Below are positions 54,263 to 64,000 of a stretch of 64,000 nucleotides of DNA, in pieces. The stretch covers positions 39,873,664-39,937,663 of the forward strand of contig JAVGWX010000005.1 of the NCBI GenBank assembly GCA_036924085.1, in the 5' to 3' direction. Both the position numbers and the translations under genes were made by a program. A model generated the notes under the pieces. It was not told where the DNA came from. It searched no databases and saw nothing but the letters and a program-made list of their open reading frames with translations. Numbering within the stretch: position 1 is the first letter of the stretch; the number at the start of each line of letters is the position of its first letter. The stretch is from Ariolimax columbianus (Eukaryota; Mollusca; Gastropoda; Stylommatophora; Arionidae).

Positions 54263-56042
54263 TTCTTCTTTTTCGTACGCTGTCAGACGTCAACCTGTAT
54301 TTGTTCGAAGAAAGGAGCTGCCATCCTGAGGCTGTCGACACTGCCATAGAGCTTGTCTAGTGTTGCCACTGGTGATGGCCACATGTGCTTTCTCTGGTCC
54401 TCGTATGTCGGGCAGTTTTGGAGCAGATGTTCAGCGGTCATTTTCCCTGTACCACAGGTGCATTCGTCATTGTCACCTATCTTCAGTTTATTGAACAGGT
54501 GGTACCTCAGTCTGTTGTGGCCTGGGAGGAGTCTAAAAACCACGACCTGCTCTCTTCTGTTCAACTGGTAATAGGCACCATTTTTTGTTTAGCCAGTATG
54601 TTCTGTTTCCCATTTGGCGATGTATCTGGCCCTAATAAGCCTTTTGGACTCTTCGTAGGTCACACTAGAATCTGGTTGTGGACGTCTTGCATCCTCTTTT
54701 TCCAGTCTGTCATCCTCCTCGTTGCCTTTGATGTTACAGTGGGATGGAACCCACTGTACCACTACTCTTTTTGGTGCGGACTGCTGGCATAGTTGACAGA
54801 GTACTGCTCTTAAATCATTAAGTTCAGTATTTTTCTGGCTTTTTAGTGCTGTAACTACGGCCAGGGCATCTGTAAACTGGACTATCTAGCTTTCATTGCT
54901 TTCGCCTGTCAGCATTGCTTCTACTGCAGCCCTCGGTGCCGCTGCCTCCGCTCTGAAATTGCTTGAGTATTTTCCAGATGCCACTGACAGTGTTATTTTT
55001 CTACCATTGTGTAGGCTCAGGAATACCCCTGCACCTCCGTTCTGTGTTGTGTTTGTTACGGAACCGTCGGTGTATGCATGGGTCCAGTCCATGCTTGGTT
55101 AGTTGTCTGTTATGTACCTCAGGGTTATGTCTCTTCTTTCTTTTTCAGTCTGGCTATTCTTGTTTCCAATACCTGGTATATTTTCTACTACCTGAGGAAT
55201 GATATGCTGCTTCCATGTGGGTTTGCGTACAGTAGGGATGGGCTTTGGTGTTGTTACGGTGTTCATAGGGTCTTCGCTCATCTTTGCTTTGGCTATTTCT
55301 GCAAAGTTTCTCCGCTTTAGTTTCCCATTTCCAAATCTATTTAGTCTCTGATGCATTGGATGGTCTGTCAGTCTTCTGAGTTTCTCTGCTTACTGCTGGG
55401 CTCTGCAGTCTCTTCTGTCGGTCATGGATTGCAGATTTGTAATCTTTTCAAGTTCTACAATTGGCGTTGACTTCATGCCTCCTGTTATAACTCTCATGGC
55501 TTGGTTTTGAAGTTTTCTAATTTTATCGAAGTTCGCCTTTGCTGCTGTTGTCCATGCCGCAATGCCATCCTCGAGAACTGGTCTCACTCTTTTAGTGTAC
55601 AGTTTCTTTAGTATTCTTTCGTCTGCTCCCCAGCTTATGCCAGCAAGTTTCTTCATGATTGCCATTCTTTGTCTGGCTCTCATTCGGTTTCTCTCGATCT
55701 GACTTTTTCATGTCATGCGCCGATCAAATGTGAATCCCAAATAGTTTGGGTTGTCGTTTGGCCGCAGATATTTGCCGTTAAGAATTATTTTGGTGTTCTG
55801 TGGTTTATTTAAAAGCGAGAATATCGTACATGCTGTTTTTTTCCTCATTTATTTTGACCAGCCATCAGTTTGCCCACTCTTCCAACGATGTTAGGGCCTG
55901 CTGCATCCGATTGTTTGCTACGTTGAGATTTTTTCAGAGCTCCAGATAGCCAGATCGTCTGCAAATATGGGGCTGTGGACTCTTCTTGGTATATTCTCTG
56001 TGATGTTGTTTATATACACCAGGAAAAGTGTGGGTGACAGTA

Positions 56043-56060
56043 CCCCCCCCCCCCCCCCCC
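56043..56060. repeat. 18-bp poly-C run
   Basis: On the - strand this is a G run in the RT motif QGVPQGG. Copy I-2 has only five G at this place (CAAGGGGGAG). It shifts the frame of I-3. Confidence 0.9.
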
Positions 56061-56209
56061 TTGGGGTACTCCTTGCTCCAGTGTCACCTTTTTGCTCATC
56101 TGCCCTTGTACTTGAACTCTGGCTTTTCTGTTTTCGAGGTAGTGGCTGATCCATCTGTACATTTTTCCAGATACTTCACTTCTTCGTAGCTTGACTTTGT
56201 CCCTCTTTC

Positions 56210-56805
56210 TTCTTCTTCTTCTTCTTCTGCGTACACAGTCAGACAGTAACCATTATTTTCTCGAAAAAAGCTGCGGTCATCCTGAGACTCTCGCCACTAC
56301 CATAGAGCTTGTCTTGCAGTTCCACTGGCAATGGCCACATCTGCTCTCTCTGATCCTCGTATGTCGGGCAGTTCTGCAGCAGATGTTCAGTGGTCATTTT
56401 ACCAGTACCGCACGGGCATTCGTCGGTACACCCTATCTTCAATTTGTTGAAGAGGTGGTACCTCAGTCTGTTGTGGCCAGTGCGAAGTCTGAAGACAACG
56501 ACCTGCTCTCTTCGGTTCAACTGGTAATAGGCATCGTTTTTGGTGTAACCAGTATGTTCGGTTTCCCATTTGGACATGTACCTGGCTTTGATAAGCCGTT
56601 TTGACTCTTCGTACGTCATACTGGTATCTATTTGTGGTAGCCTTGCACCTTCTTTTGCCAGTCTGTCTGCCTCCTCGTTGCCTTGGATGTTGCAGTGTGA
56701 CGGAACCCACTGTACCACTACCCTTTTTGGTGCGGACTGTTGGCACAGTTTGCAGAGTGCTGCTCTTAAGTCATTAAGCTCAGTGTTTTTCTGGCTTTTT
56801 AGCGC
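56210..56805 (-). mobile_element. Family I LINE copy I-4, nested in I-3
   Basis: A 596-bp 5'-truncated copy starting inside RNase H at ALKSQKNTELNDLRAALCKL (56805) and ending in the (AAG)n tail at 56210-56228. Perfect 13-bp target-site duplications TTGTCCCTCTTTC lie at 56197-56209 and 56806-56818. It encodes the intact end of RNase H, VVVQWVPSHCNIQGNEEADR, then [36 protein letters not shown] and ECPCGTGKMTTEHLLQNC, open to the stop at 56239-56241. As it has no internal lesion, it looks the youngest copy in the window. Confidence 0.95.
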
Positions 56806-57498
56806 TTGTCCCTCTTTCCACACCTTGTCAAATGCCTTCTCTAGATTCACCCAAACCGCTACTGTGTGCTTTTTCTCTTGGTAAGCATCCTCTATTTCCT
56901 GTGCTATGAGAGTGATCTGGTCCTCAGTGGATCTGTGTTGTCTAAATCCTGCTTGCTGTGGAATTAATATGTATTTTTCCTCCAGGTACCACATCAGTCT
57001 GGTGTTTATCATACGCTCCATCAGTTTGCCTACACAGCTCAGTAGACTGATGGGCCTGTATCCATTTGGATCTGTTCTATCTTTTTCTTTCTTTGGAACT
57101 GGTATAAGTATAGCATCTGTCCATGCCTGCGCTACAATTTCCCTTTTCCAGCTTTTGTTCAGGACTGATAGTAACTTCCTCTTTGCTGTTTGGCCCAACC
57201 CCATCAGCATTTCGTTTGTTACCCCATCTTTTCCGGGTGATTTCTTTTTCTTTAAAGTTGTCATGGCCTCATCAATTTCATTCATTGTTAGCTTTGCCAT
57301 CATGTGCCCCTCTGGTGCCATCTTGATGTTGTCGTGGCTCTTTTGTTCTTCACTAATGTCTGTATACCTGTCTGTAGAGACATCAATGTGGTTTGCTCTG
57401 GCCAAATGTTCTATAAAGGCGTTTGCTACTTTTTTTCCGGTAAGCATGTTGTCGAGCTGCTTGATGGTAATTTTGTTTATTTGATGGTGTTTCGTCAT
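56239..57498 (-). pseudogene. Chimeric 419-codon frame across I-3/I-4 junction
   Basis: Codons from I-3 (SPGKDGVTNEMLMGLG, YRPISLLSCVGKLMERM, VNLEKAFDKVWKEG) run in frame across the duplicated target into I-4 (QALKSQKNTEL... to MTV). The RT is cut after motif A, so motifs B and C are missing, and the RNase H lacks its first Asp/Glu motifs. The frame is an accident of insertion, not a fused enzyme. The upstream codons to 57646 lie in a second frame. Confidence 0.9.
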
Positions 57499-57843
57499 TC
57501 ATGGCTCCGACTAAATTCCATAGTTTGTTCCCTTCTTTATCTAAATTGAGGATTTCTGTTTTGTTTTTCCAGCTGTCTCTTGTTATTTGGTTCAGTGTTC
57601 TTTTGTATTTCGCAGTGATGGCCTTGAGGTCGATATTTGCTTCCATAGATTGCTCTCTTCTCTCTCTCTGCCATGTTCCAGAATTTGAAACTTCATCCTC
57701 CGTTTTTTGCAGTTCATGATTCCATATGGCTTGTAGTTTTTCCTTGCCCCTCTTGGGATGGTTTCGGTGGCTGCTTGCAGTATTGCTTTGCTTAGGCTTT
57801 CCACCATCGGTTTCATATTGTTATTTCGTGTGTTGATAGTTTC

Positions 57844-58070
57844 GCCCAGATATTCAAAATGCGTGATCTGATCTATTTCCTCACCACCTATTGTAAATTT
57901 ATGTTGACATTGTGTTTTGTAAGTTGTCATTATCTTTGTTCTGTTAATGTTTATAAACAGGTTTTGATCTTTACTGTGTCCATTTACATGAAAATTAGCT
58001 GCTCTAGCCGTTCTGCATTTCTTGATAGTATCACTGTGTCGTCTGCGGTCTTTCAAATTCACACGTACAC

Positions 58071-58073
<3 letters not shown>
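57844..58073 (-). mobile_element. Outer LINE of the nest, upstream half
   Basis: The - strand reads KTADDTVILSRNAE (RT motif C, about 58050-58010), NINRTKIMTTYKTQCQHKFT and IGGEEIDQITHFEYLG, stopping at the I-3 insertion. Two frames are needed. Upstream coding is replaced by the (TA)n tract at 58074. Confidence 0.8.
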
Positions 58074-58136
<63 letters not shown>

Positions 58137-58185
58137 TATATATATTATATATATATTATATATATATATATATTATATATATATA

Positions 58186-58267
<82 letters not shown>
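58074..58267. repeat. Long (TA)n microsatellite, about 194 bp
   Basis: TA repeats with rare TAATAT interruptions at about 58129-58190. It abuts the RT motif C of the outer LINE. Tyr/Ile-repeat frames here are meaningless. Confidence 0.95.
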
Positions 58268-58273
<6 letters not shown>

Positions 58274-58339
58274 GTGAATTTATGTATGTGTATGTTTGTC
58301 CGAGGTAAATAATCCGCATATGCATATACATTGTCCGTC

Positions 58340-58775
58340 ATCATCCTATATGCCAGTCCCTCTTATCAGGGCATAGGATTTTGGCAAACAGCAAGTTCGA
58401 TCTTGAACTGCTCTTTCTACCTCTCTCTGGTTGATGTCCAGAGACCGAAGTTGATTTTCGCAGTCACTTCTCCGAGTGTTTCTTGGTCTACCTCTCTTTC
58501 TCTTTGGACTACATATCACGATTTGTCTAGCCACGGTTGATGGTATTTCCTACATTTGATCTGTTGCTCCACTGGTTGCTGTTGGCTTCTTTCCCAAAGA
58601 TCTTCATTCCTCACCACGTCTTGTCGGCATATACCAATTATCCTCCGTAGACATTTACTGGCAAATGACTGGAGTTTACACTGTATTGCGTTGTTCGTGA
58701 TCCAAGTTTCTGCTGCGTATAGGAGCACCGACTTGACATTGAAATTAAATAATTTTACCTTAGTCTTAGTCCCCT
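58340..58775 (-). mobile_element. RTE-like LINE relic: C-terminus
   Basis: The - strand reads KVKLFNFNVKSVLLYAAETW, CLRRIIGICRQDVVRNEDLW, ERSQQQPVEQQIK, then RGRPRNTRRSDCENQL and VERAVQDRTCCLPK, the LLYGAETW...CLRxIxxIRWPDxISNxxLWERT...RGRPKNTxRR...QDRxxWR end of a common RTE-type protein. The 59.7-61.2 kb piece is probably the front of the same element. Confidence 0.75.
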
Positions 58776-58889
58776 AGATTTCAATATATTATTCAGTAAC
58801 AGGAATGGTGTCCTTGCTTTTTTAATGTTAGTCCTTGCATATTTATTCTATGATTATATGGTTTATGTATTCCAACAAGCAATGCTATT

Positions 58890-59693
58890 TAGATACAACG
58901 GATTCAAAGCCAAAGGCAGACCACGAAAAAGGTGGCTGACAGAGATATCTGAGGCACTAAATGATATGCTGGTACTGTCAAGATGGGGACCAAACGATAA
59001 CAAACCTTCGTTTTGCAGATGACATTGACGGGTTCAGAAGCAGAACTCCAGGAATAGGTCAGAAGGCTCAATAAACAGCTCTTGACTATGATATGGAGAT
59101 GAACGCTGGAAAGACACAATTAATGACTAACAGCGCCGAAGGCTTCAAAAGCAGGATAAAAGTTAATGGTCAGAAATTCGAAGTGGTTGACCGTTTTAAA
59201 TATCAGGAGTCGATTGTCAGTGATGAAGGATCAAAATGTGAGGTGTTGGCCAGAATAGCACAGACAATATCGGCGCTTGCACGGCTTAACAAAATCTGGC
59301 AAGATCAACGTTTAGCACTATGCACGAAAATCCGATTAATGCGTACACTGGTCCTGTAAATATTCCTCTTGGCTTGTGAGACATGGACAGTTACAGCAAA
59401 CCTTCGGCGAAGGATACATGCCTTGGAACATGTTTCCGAAGACTTTTAAACGTCACGTACAAAGATCGAGTTACAAATGAGGAAACACGAGATAGAATTA
59501 CAACAGCAATAGGGCCTTTTGAAGACCTCTTGGCAACTGTCAAAAGAAGGAAACTCGCTTGGTACGGTCACATATCGAGATCAAATGGTCTTGCAAATAC
59601 GATCCTCCACGGAAAGGTGCAAGGCAGACGGCAAAGAGGACGGCCCAAAAAGAGGTGGGAGGACAAAATAAAAGAATGGACCAGGTAGGCCAC
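58890..59693 (+). mobile_element. LINE relic: RT palm to C-terminus
   Basis: The + strand reads TFVLQMTLTGSEAELQE-like sequence (motif C damaged), MNAGKTQLMTNSAEGFKSRI, VNGQKFEVVDRFKYQESIVS, ALCTKIRLMRTLVL, LACETWTVTANLRRRIHALE, YKDRVTNEETRDRI, AIGPFEDLLATVKRRKLAWY and RQRGRPKKRWEDKIKEWTR, over several frames. It separates two - strand LINE pieces and probably inserted between them. Confidence 0.82.
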
Positions 59694-61160
59694 AATCTAA
59701 AAGTTTCTGCTGCGGGTGGAGTAGATATTTCAAAAGTATTCGTCTGTTGATATTCCTGGAAGTATTCAACCCATATTTCTCTTTGTTTCTCCATTGACGT
59801 GAGTCTTGTTTATTCTTGATTTGTTTATGTGTCTACTGAAACCAATTTGTGTATTTCTTGGTTTTTGCATTAAGAGTATTCATATTTCTGTCCTCAGCTC
59901 GTTTTCCCGCCTCCTGTGCAATTGTCTCAATATATTTCTTCTTGTCTTTGTTTACATACTTCTTGACCTCTTTATCTGTTAGAGTGTAGCTTGTCCGGGC
60001 TTCTACTTCGGAAGCTCTAGTTCTCAGTTCTTAAGTACAACCTTCTTCATTCCTCAATCTTTTGCAATATCTATGTTGTAATCCACTCCTTATGTTGTAC
60101 TTTCTTGAATCAAATAGCTCCTTTACAATCTTTATTCTACACCTCTCTGGCTTGTATCAACATACTGTTAATGCGACGTCCATCGATGCAATTTAGCTCT
60201 TGATATCTGTTAATGTTATTAAATTTCTGGCCATATTCTGTCTTTGTTTCTTTGTCTCGTAAAAAATGTACATTATATTTTATATCTTTTCTTGGTGCTT
60301 TTTTAGCTTAGACAGCAGTTTGCCAATCAGCGGGTGGTGGTCTGTTGCGCATCCGCTTCCCTCTTTACGCTTTCATCCTGCAGCGTAGTTTTGAAGGTGT
60401 TGTTAATGCAGATGTGATCAATCTGCTTTTACGTTCTATGATCCGATGATCTTCATGAAGCTTTGTGAATGCTCTTGTGCGGGGAAAACACAGCGCACAA
60501 TGACCAGTTTGTTTAAAGCGTACAACTCCGCGAACATTTCTCTATTTTCATTCACTTGACCCACTCCTGTTTTATCATGGTCTGTTAATATTGCAGGATG
60601 TTTGCTCCTATCTTACTTCGGTATCACAATTGTGAGATCTCATTTTTTTGTTTGAATCCAGGACTTCTTGTAGTTTGCTATAAAATGTGTTTTTCTTTTC
60701 ATCTTCTGCATCGTTCATTGGTGCGTAGCAATGGATAATGTTAGTGTTTATGCCCTTTATTTGTTTTAGAAACTTACAGTGATAATTCTGTGGCTAATGG
60801 CCTCCAGCTGTATAAGTGACTTCTTTGTCTCTTTAGCATCATCGTTGCTACTACCTCTTATTTTCCGCGTAGATAAACATTCATCTAGATGTCAACCTGA
60901 TTTTTCCTGATTGGTCTATCTTGTCTTTCATAGCCCCATTTCTGCCAAGTTGGAGTCCCTCATTCCCTTGGTTAACTGCGCCACATTCCCTGTCTTATAC
61001 AGAGCTCTAACATTTTACCTGACACGTTTGTTTCTTGGTGCTAAAAAAATTGTATTCAGCACTGCAGCTTTCTTGAATCCTTCACTACACTGCGTCATAC
61101 TTCTCATCTTCTGAGGTCATTCCTTTCCCAGGAAAGTTTGCTTTTGTTTTGATTGTCGAT
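59694..61160 (-). mobile_element. RTE-like LINE relic: endonuclease and linker
   Basis: On the - strand, with stops: NVRALYKTGNVAQLTKGMRD (61015-60955; normally NVRTMYETGKxxQVxxEM), INIIHCYAPMNDAEDEKKNT (60745-60690), FYSKLQEVLD, DHRIIERK-like and ATDHHPLIGKL (60340-60310), then the linker RTRASEVEARTSYTLTDKEV (60020-59965), KKYIETIAQEAGKRAEDRNM, WVEYFQEYQQTNTFEIS (59790-59715). The RT is absent. Confidence 0.8.
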
Positions 61161-61189
61161 GTTTCCGTAACTAGTTTTGTTTTTATGGA

Positions 61190-61310
61190 TCTAGGTGGTT
61201 GACTTTGATCCAACCTATTATACTCTAGGTAGTTGACATTGATCTAACCTACTCTAGGTGATTGACCTTAATCCAACATGTTATACTCTAGATGAGTTGT
61301 CCGTTTTTAG
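61190..61310. repeat. Short tandem repeat, about 3 copies
   Basis: CTAGGTGGTTGACTTTGATCCAACCTATTATACT recurs as CTAGGTAGTTGACATTGATCTAACCTA and CTAGGTGATTGACCTTAATCCAACATGTTATACT, roughly 28-37 bp units. Confidence 0.75.
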
Positions 61311-61689
61311 TCTGATCTCTACACTTGACCTTTCCAGTTTGGGTAACCATTCTTGAAGCTTGCGTCTCCCTTGGCAGAGCTCTTGAGGTCATTGTGACAT
61401 GCAAGCCACATCACAAATGTATTTAACGAACACATGGCGGTAATACTTATATTTGGATTAGCTAGTCCGTTCATTCTGTAATGTTCTTTACATCGATTAT
61501 CCTGACTTGGTCATCGGCTATTTGGAATAGTATTTCGGTTACCATGTGTCGCATTTCCACAGTCTATTGTACACGGCTCAACTTTATAAGATTGATGTCC
61601 TGTTTGATCACAATACCAGTTTTGGTGGGGCTGGGAAATGCACACATGTCAATAATGGAGAAAACACATCGCCTTGGAGAGGTTGGGCC

Positions 61690-62040
61690 TGCCCAGCTAG
61701 CATTAGCTCACACTGTGTGAGTGATGTTGTCAAAAGATGAGGTACTTCCCCCTCAAAGCGATGAAAGGAATCGGTGGGCAATCGAATCCCGCAAGTTTCA
61801 AGCTGCTCCTAGTCTCAAGAGAGGTGGGGCCAGAATGCCTGCATACTGAGTTTTCCCCAATCGTCTTCACTTTTGTCTTGCCACTTGTCCAACGTAGCTC
61901 GAGACCAGAGAGATAGGTTAATGACAAGCGCAGTTTCTTCCTCATTCAATCCAAACACACCGCAAGTTACATCATTAAGGCAAACCCGTCTGATGATGTA
62001 AGTAAGCATCATCGTCTGCGATGGACAACCAACTGACTGA
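61690..62040 (+). mobile_element. tRNA-derived SINE, family S6
   Basis: Head AAAGATGAGGTACTTCCCCCTC and box B-like GGGCAATCGAATCCCGC near 61773, then a body shared with 16570-16765 (GTTTCTTCCTCATTCAATCC, CGCAAGTTACATCATTAAGG). An inverted copy lies at 62930-63240, so the pair could form a hairpin with an 0.9-kb loop. Confidence 0.65.
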
Positions 62041-62085
62041 CTGTTGACTGACTGACTGATTGACTGGCTGGCTGGCTTACTAACC
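62030..62085. repeat. (ACTG)n/(GGCT)n microsatellite
   Basis: ACTGACTGACTGTTGACTGACTGACTGATTGACTGGCTGGCTGGC, directly after the S6 copy. Perhaps grown from its 3' tail. Confidence 0.8.
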
Positions 62086-62929
62086 CTATACATACTCACA
62101 CGGTTGTGCCTCTACCAGTCCACGGTACACGCACACAGGACCAGACATATCCTGCATAAGCTATTTAATCTCATATCTTCATCCATGTCGTTGACGTCGG
62201 GGGAAGGGGGGCATTTTTCTTTCCATTATTGACTATACTATTGTAAGCTTGTTGCATCCCATAATCTATTATTTATTCGTTGTGGAATATTTACTGGTCT
62301 GATCCAGATCCGTTGTTTTCAAATGCAAGAACATGTTATGGTCTTTGTTTCATGTTATGCATTATACACTTTGGTTGTATTTTGTCTCCCTCAAGCTTAT
62401 TTCATTTGTATGTTTCTGTTTCCTTGTGGTGTTCATTGTTTCTCGTTAGATTCACTTCAATGGTTTTGTTTCATTGTATTGTTATTTGTTACATGTATGC
62501 ACAAATTCCGTTATGATAATGTGTTTTTTCCATCATAATGTCTGCGCTCCTATGCGCAATGGCATTTCACAATTTACTATTATTATAACGTAAAAATCCC
62601 AAGAGATTCTTTGATTTTTTTAAATGAGGCAATAGGGTTAAGAAATAAGGGCTTCAATATTACTTCAATCATTAACGGCAAAAATTGATCTCCCGAATGT
62701 TTCGAGCAGGCAAGATAACGTTTTGCAACAGCTACAATTCACTTAATTATTTAACTTTATATCTGGGGTTCGCCAGAGATGTCTTCTATCGCATTTTATG
62801 TTCCTGCTGGCAGTTTATTGAACTGTGAAAAAACTATAGCGTATGAGAGAAATAGGATCTAGATGATCTTATTTAGATAGAACACCTGAACTTTCCAGAT
62901 GACACAGCCGTCCTATCTCACTGCGAATT
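62086..62929. other. Unassigned sequence
   Basis: T-rich. Frames at 62280-62538 are compositional. No element recognised. Confidence 0.4.
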
Positions 62930-63240
62930 CCAAATGCAGAAGCTAACTGCCCGTCGCAAGCGATGATAGTGACATCATCAGACGGTTTTGTCTTGATGAT
63001 GTAACTTTCGCTGTATATGGATTATAGTGATGAAGAAACAGCGCTGGTCATCAACCCCACTCTCTAGTCCCGAGCTACCTGAGCCATCTGAGAAAGGCAT
63101 AAGTCAAGACGACTGGAGGTAATTCCGTTGAGACCAGGATTCGCTTGAAACTAGCTGGATTGAATCGCAAACCGTTTCCATTCATCGCTTTGAAAGGCGA
63201 GTGTCCTACCTCTCGACAACATCAAGCACCGTGGTATCGA
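62930..63240 (-). mobile_element. tRNA-derived SINE, family S6 (inverted copy)
   Basis: On the - strand the head GTCGAGAGGTAGGACACTCG (63215-63196) carries a box A-like AGAGGTAGGACAC, and GGTTTGCGATTCAATCC (63175-63159) a box B. The body has AAGACAAAACCGTCTGATGA matching AAGGCAAACCCGTCTGATGA at about 61977. Confidence 0.7.
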
Positions 63241-63369
63241 TGTGTCATGGACTTGTTGCTAGCCGTGCAGAGCCCAATCTCTACAAGGCGACGTGTTAGT
63301 AGTAGCCACTTTTCAGTCATGTCTGACTACAGGTTGATACGCCCTTGAAGTAGTAACTCTTTATTGAGT

Positions 63370-63710
63370 TTTTTGTTTTATTTTTCATTTTGGCGTTGTC
63401 TATTCACTTCCCTGTGTTGCATCAGCTTATTTTCGCACAGCATGAGCTGGCTCTTCAGGTTACATCTCCATTTGGATCGGTCTGCAGCTATGTTTTCCCA
63501 AGATGTCAGATCCATATCCAGAGCCTTCGTGTCCCTTTCACATGCGTAATTGAACCGCAGCTGTGGTCGGCCAGCTGTTCTTTTTACCACACGCCAACTG
63601 TCCGTATAGAACGTCTTTGACGATGCGACCGTCTTCTATGAGCGAACATGACCAAGCCAGTGCAGTCTTCTTCAGGTGACGTGTTAGTCCATTATTGGCC
63701 CTCATGTACA
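63370..63710 (-). mobile_element. LINE relic: C-terminal segment
   Basis: The - strand reads LAWSCSLIEDGRIVKDVLYG-like sequence, then KRTAGRPQLRFNYACERDTK, ALDMDLTSWENIAADRSKWR and CNLKSQLMLCENKL to 63378. It matches the EDGRIPKDxLYGEL...GKRxxGRPQLRYKDVCKRDxKALDI...WExxAADRxxWR end of a LINE type. Confidence 0.8.
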
Positions 63711-64000
63711 TTTCCCAGGCACATCAAAACCGGCACTGTCAGCAAACATGACAAAGGGCGTTAATCTTGTGAAGTTTAGCCCAGTGCACTATACCGTGGA
63801 AATACGGCACAGGGTAACCGAAATACTATTGCAAATAGCCGAAGACCATACCATGATAATCGTAGGCAAAAACATCACACGATGAACGAGCTAACCAATC
63901 TAAATGGAAAAACCACAAAACGTTTCCATGGACACAAGTGTAAGTTGTCAACAAGTATGAATTCCAGTCAAATCCATAATAGACTAAACCACGATAACAA
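63711..64000. repeat. Interspersed repeat, family R2 (runs off the window)
   Basis: CACATCAAAACCGGCACTGTCAGC, GGGCGTTAATCTTGTGAAG, ACACAAGTGTAAGTTGTCAACAAG and TTCCAGTCAAATCC match 20650-21010 in the same order. Confidence 0.65.

Larger units (their letters stand above)
54263..57843 (-). mobile_element. Family I LINE copy I-3 (host of a nested copy)
   Basis: A 5'-truncated copy starting at ETINTRNNNMKPMVES (57843) and ending in the (AAG)n tail at 54263. Perfect 12-bp target-site duplications GCCCAGATATTC lie at 54251-54262 and 57844-57855. It holds the linker, the RT (VNLEKAFDKVWKEG before the nested copy; PIFADDLAIWSSEK after it at about 55945-55980), the thumb (KKLYTKRVRPVLEDGIAAW), RNase H (MDWTHAYTDGSVTNTTQNGG near 55092) and the knuckle [18 protein letters not shown] (near 54455). 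Without the nested insert, its length is about 2.97 kb. Frameshifts include an 18-bp C run at 56043-56060 in the VPQG motif and a 2-bp deletion by the insertion point. Confidence 0.92.

Noticed and set aside
57859..58312. Frames of 149 and 96 codons made of Tyr-Ile repeats
   Set aside because: Translation of the (TA)n microsatellite.
58890..61160. Twin-priming (5' inversion) of one LINE
   Set aside because: In twin priming the 5' half is inverted relative to a 3' half that ends at the tail. Here the + strand fragment ends against the linker end of the - strand element, and the two match different protein types.

Overview
This is eukaryotic nuclear DNA from an animal, AT-rich, with spliced genes, many decayed non-LTR retrotransposons (LINEs), tRNA-derived SINEs, mariner relics and minisatellites. 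The LINE types (RTE-like elements of the 'craniofacial development protein 2-like' kind, and jockey/I-like elements with an RNase H domain) and the SINE density fit a lophotrochozoan, most likely a mollusc. That placement is an inference. There are no operons, no intact tRNA or rRNA gene, and no CRISPR array.

The one clearly identifiable cellular gene is a six-exon TMEM222 orthologue on the + strand (3835-15602), which none of the long open reading frames reveals. Its exons are 3835-3986, 6899-6983, 9455-9486, 11451-11544, 12774-12904 and 15521-15602. All have GT/AG borders and compatible phases, and together they encode 191 residues. Its introns hold LINE, SINE and mariner relics and two tandem-repeat tracts. 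A second probable cellular gene starts at 38854: a 367-codon Ser/Thr/Asn-rich first coding exon that ends at a GT donor at 39956. I could not find its downstream exons.

The rest is mostly mobile DNA. Family 'I' has RNase H and an (AAG)n tail; all four copies are on the - strand (4652-4980, 21430-24976, 54263-57843, 56210-56805) and each has a 11-13 bp target-site duplication. Family 'X' has an endonuclease, reverse transcriptase, C-terminal C2H2 finger and an (ATT)n tail. It has a nearly full-length copy at 32417-35640 and pieces at 900-2127, 2128-2765, 10460-10997, 36610-37960 and 48118-48800. Further LINE families occupy 26.8-27.6, 29.4-31.1, 40.7-42.2, 46-48, 52-54, 58-61 and 63.4 kb.

The best structural finds are a three-level nest of LINEs at 54.1-58.1 kb, where the innermost insertion creates a false 419-codon RT/RNase H fusion frame; LINE-X bracketed by about 0.46-0.48 kb direct repeats; and an inverted (foldback) pair of mariner 5' ends beside it. 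I see no convincing new biochemical system. The novelty here lies in genome structure.
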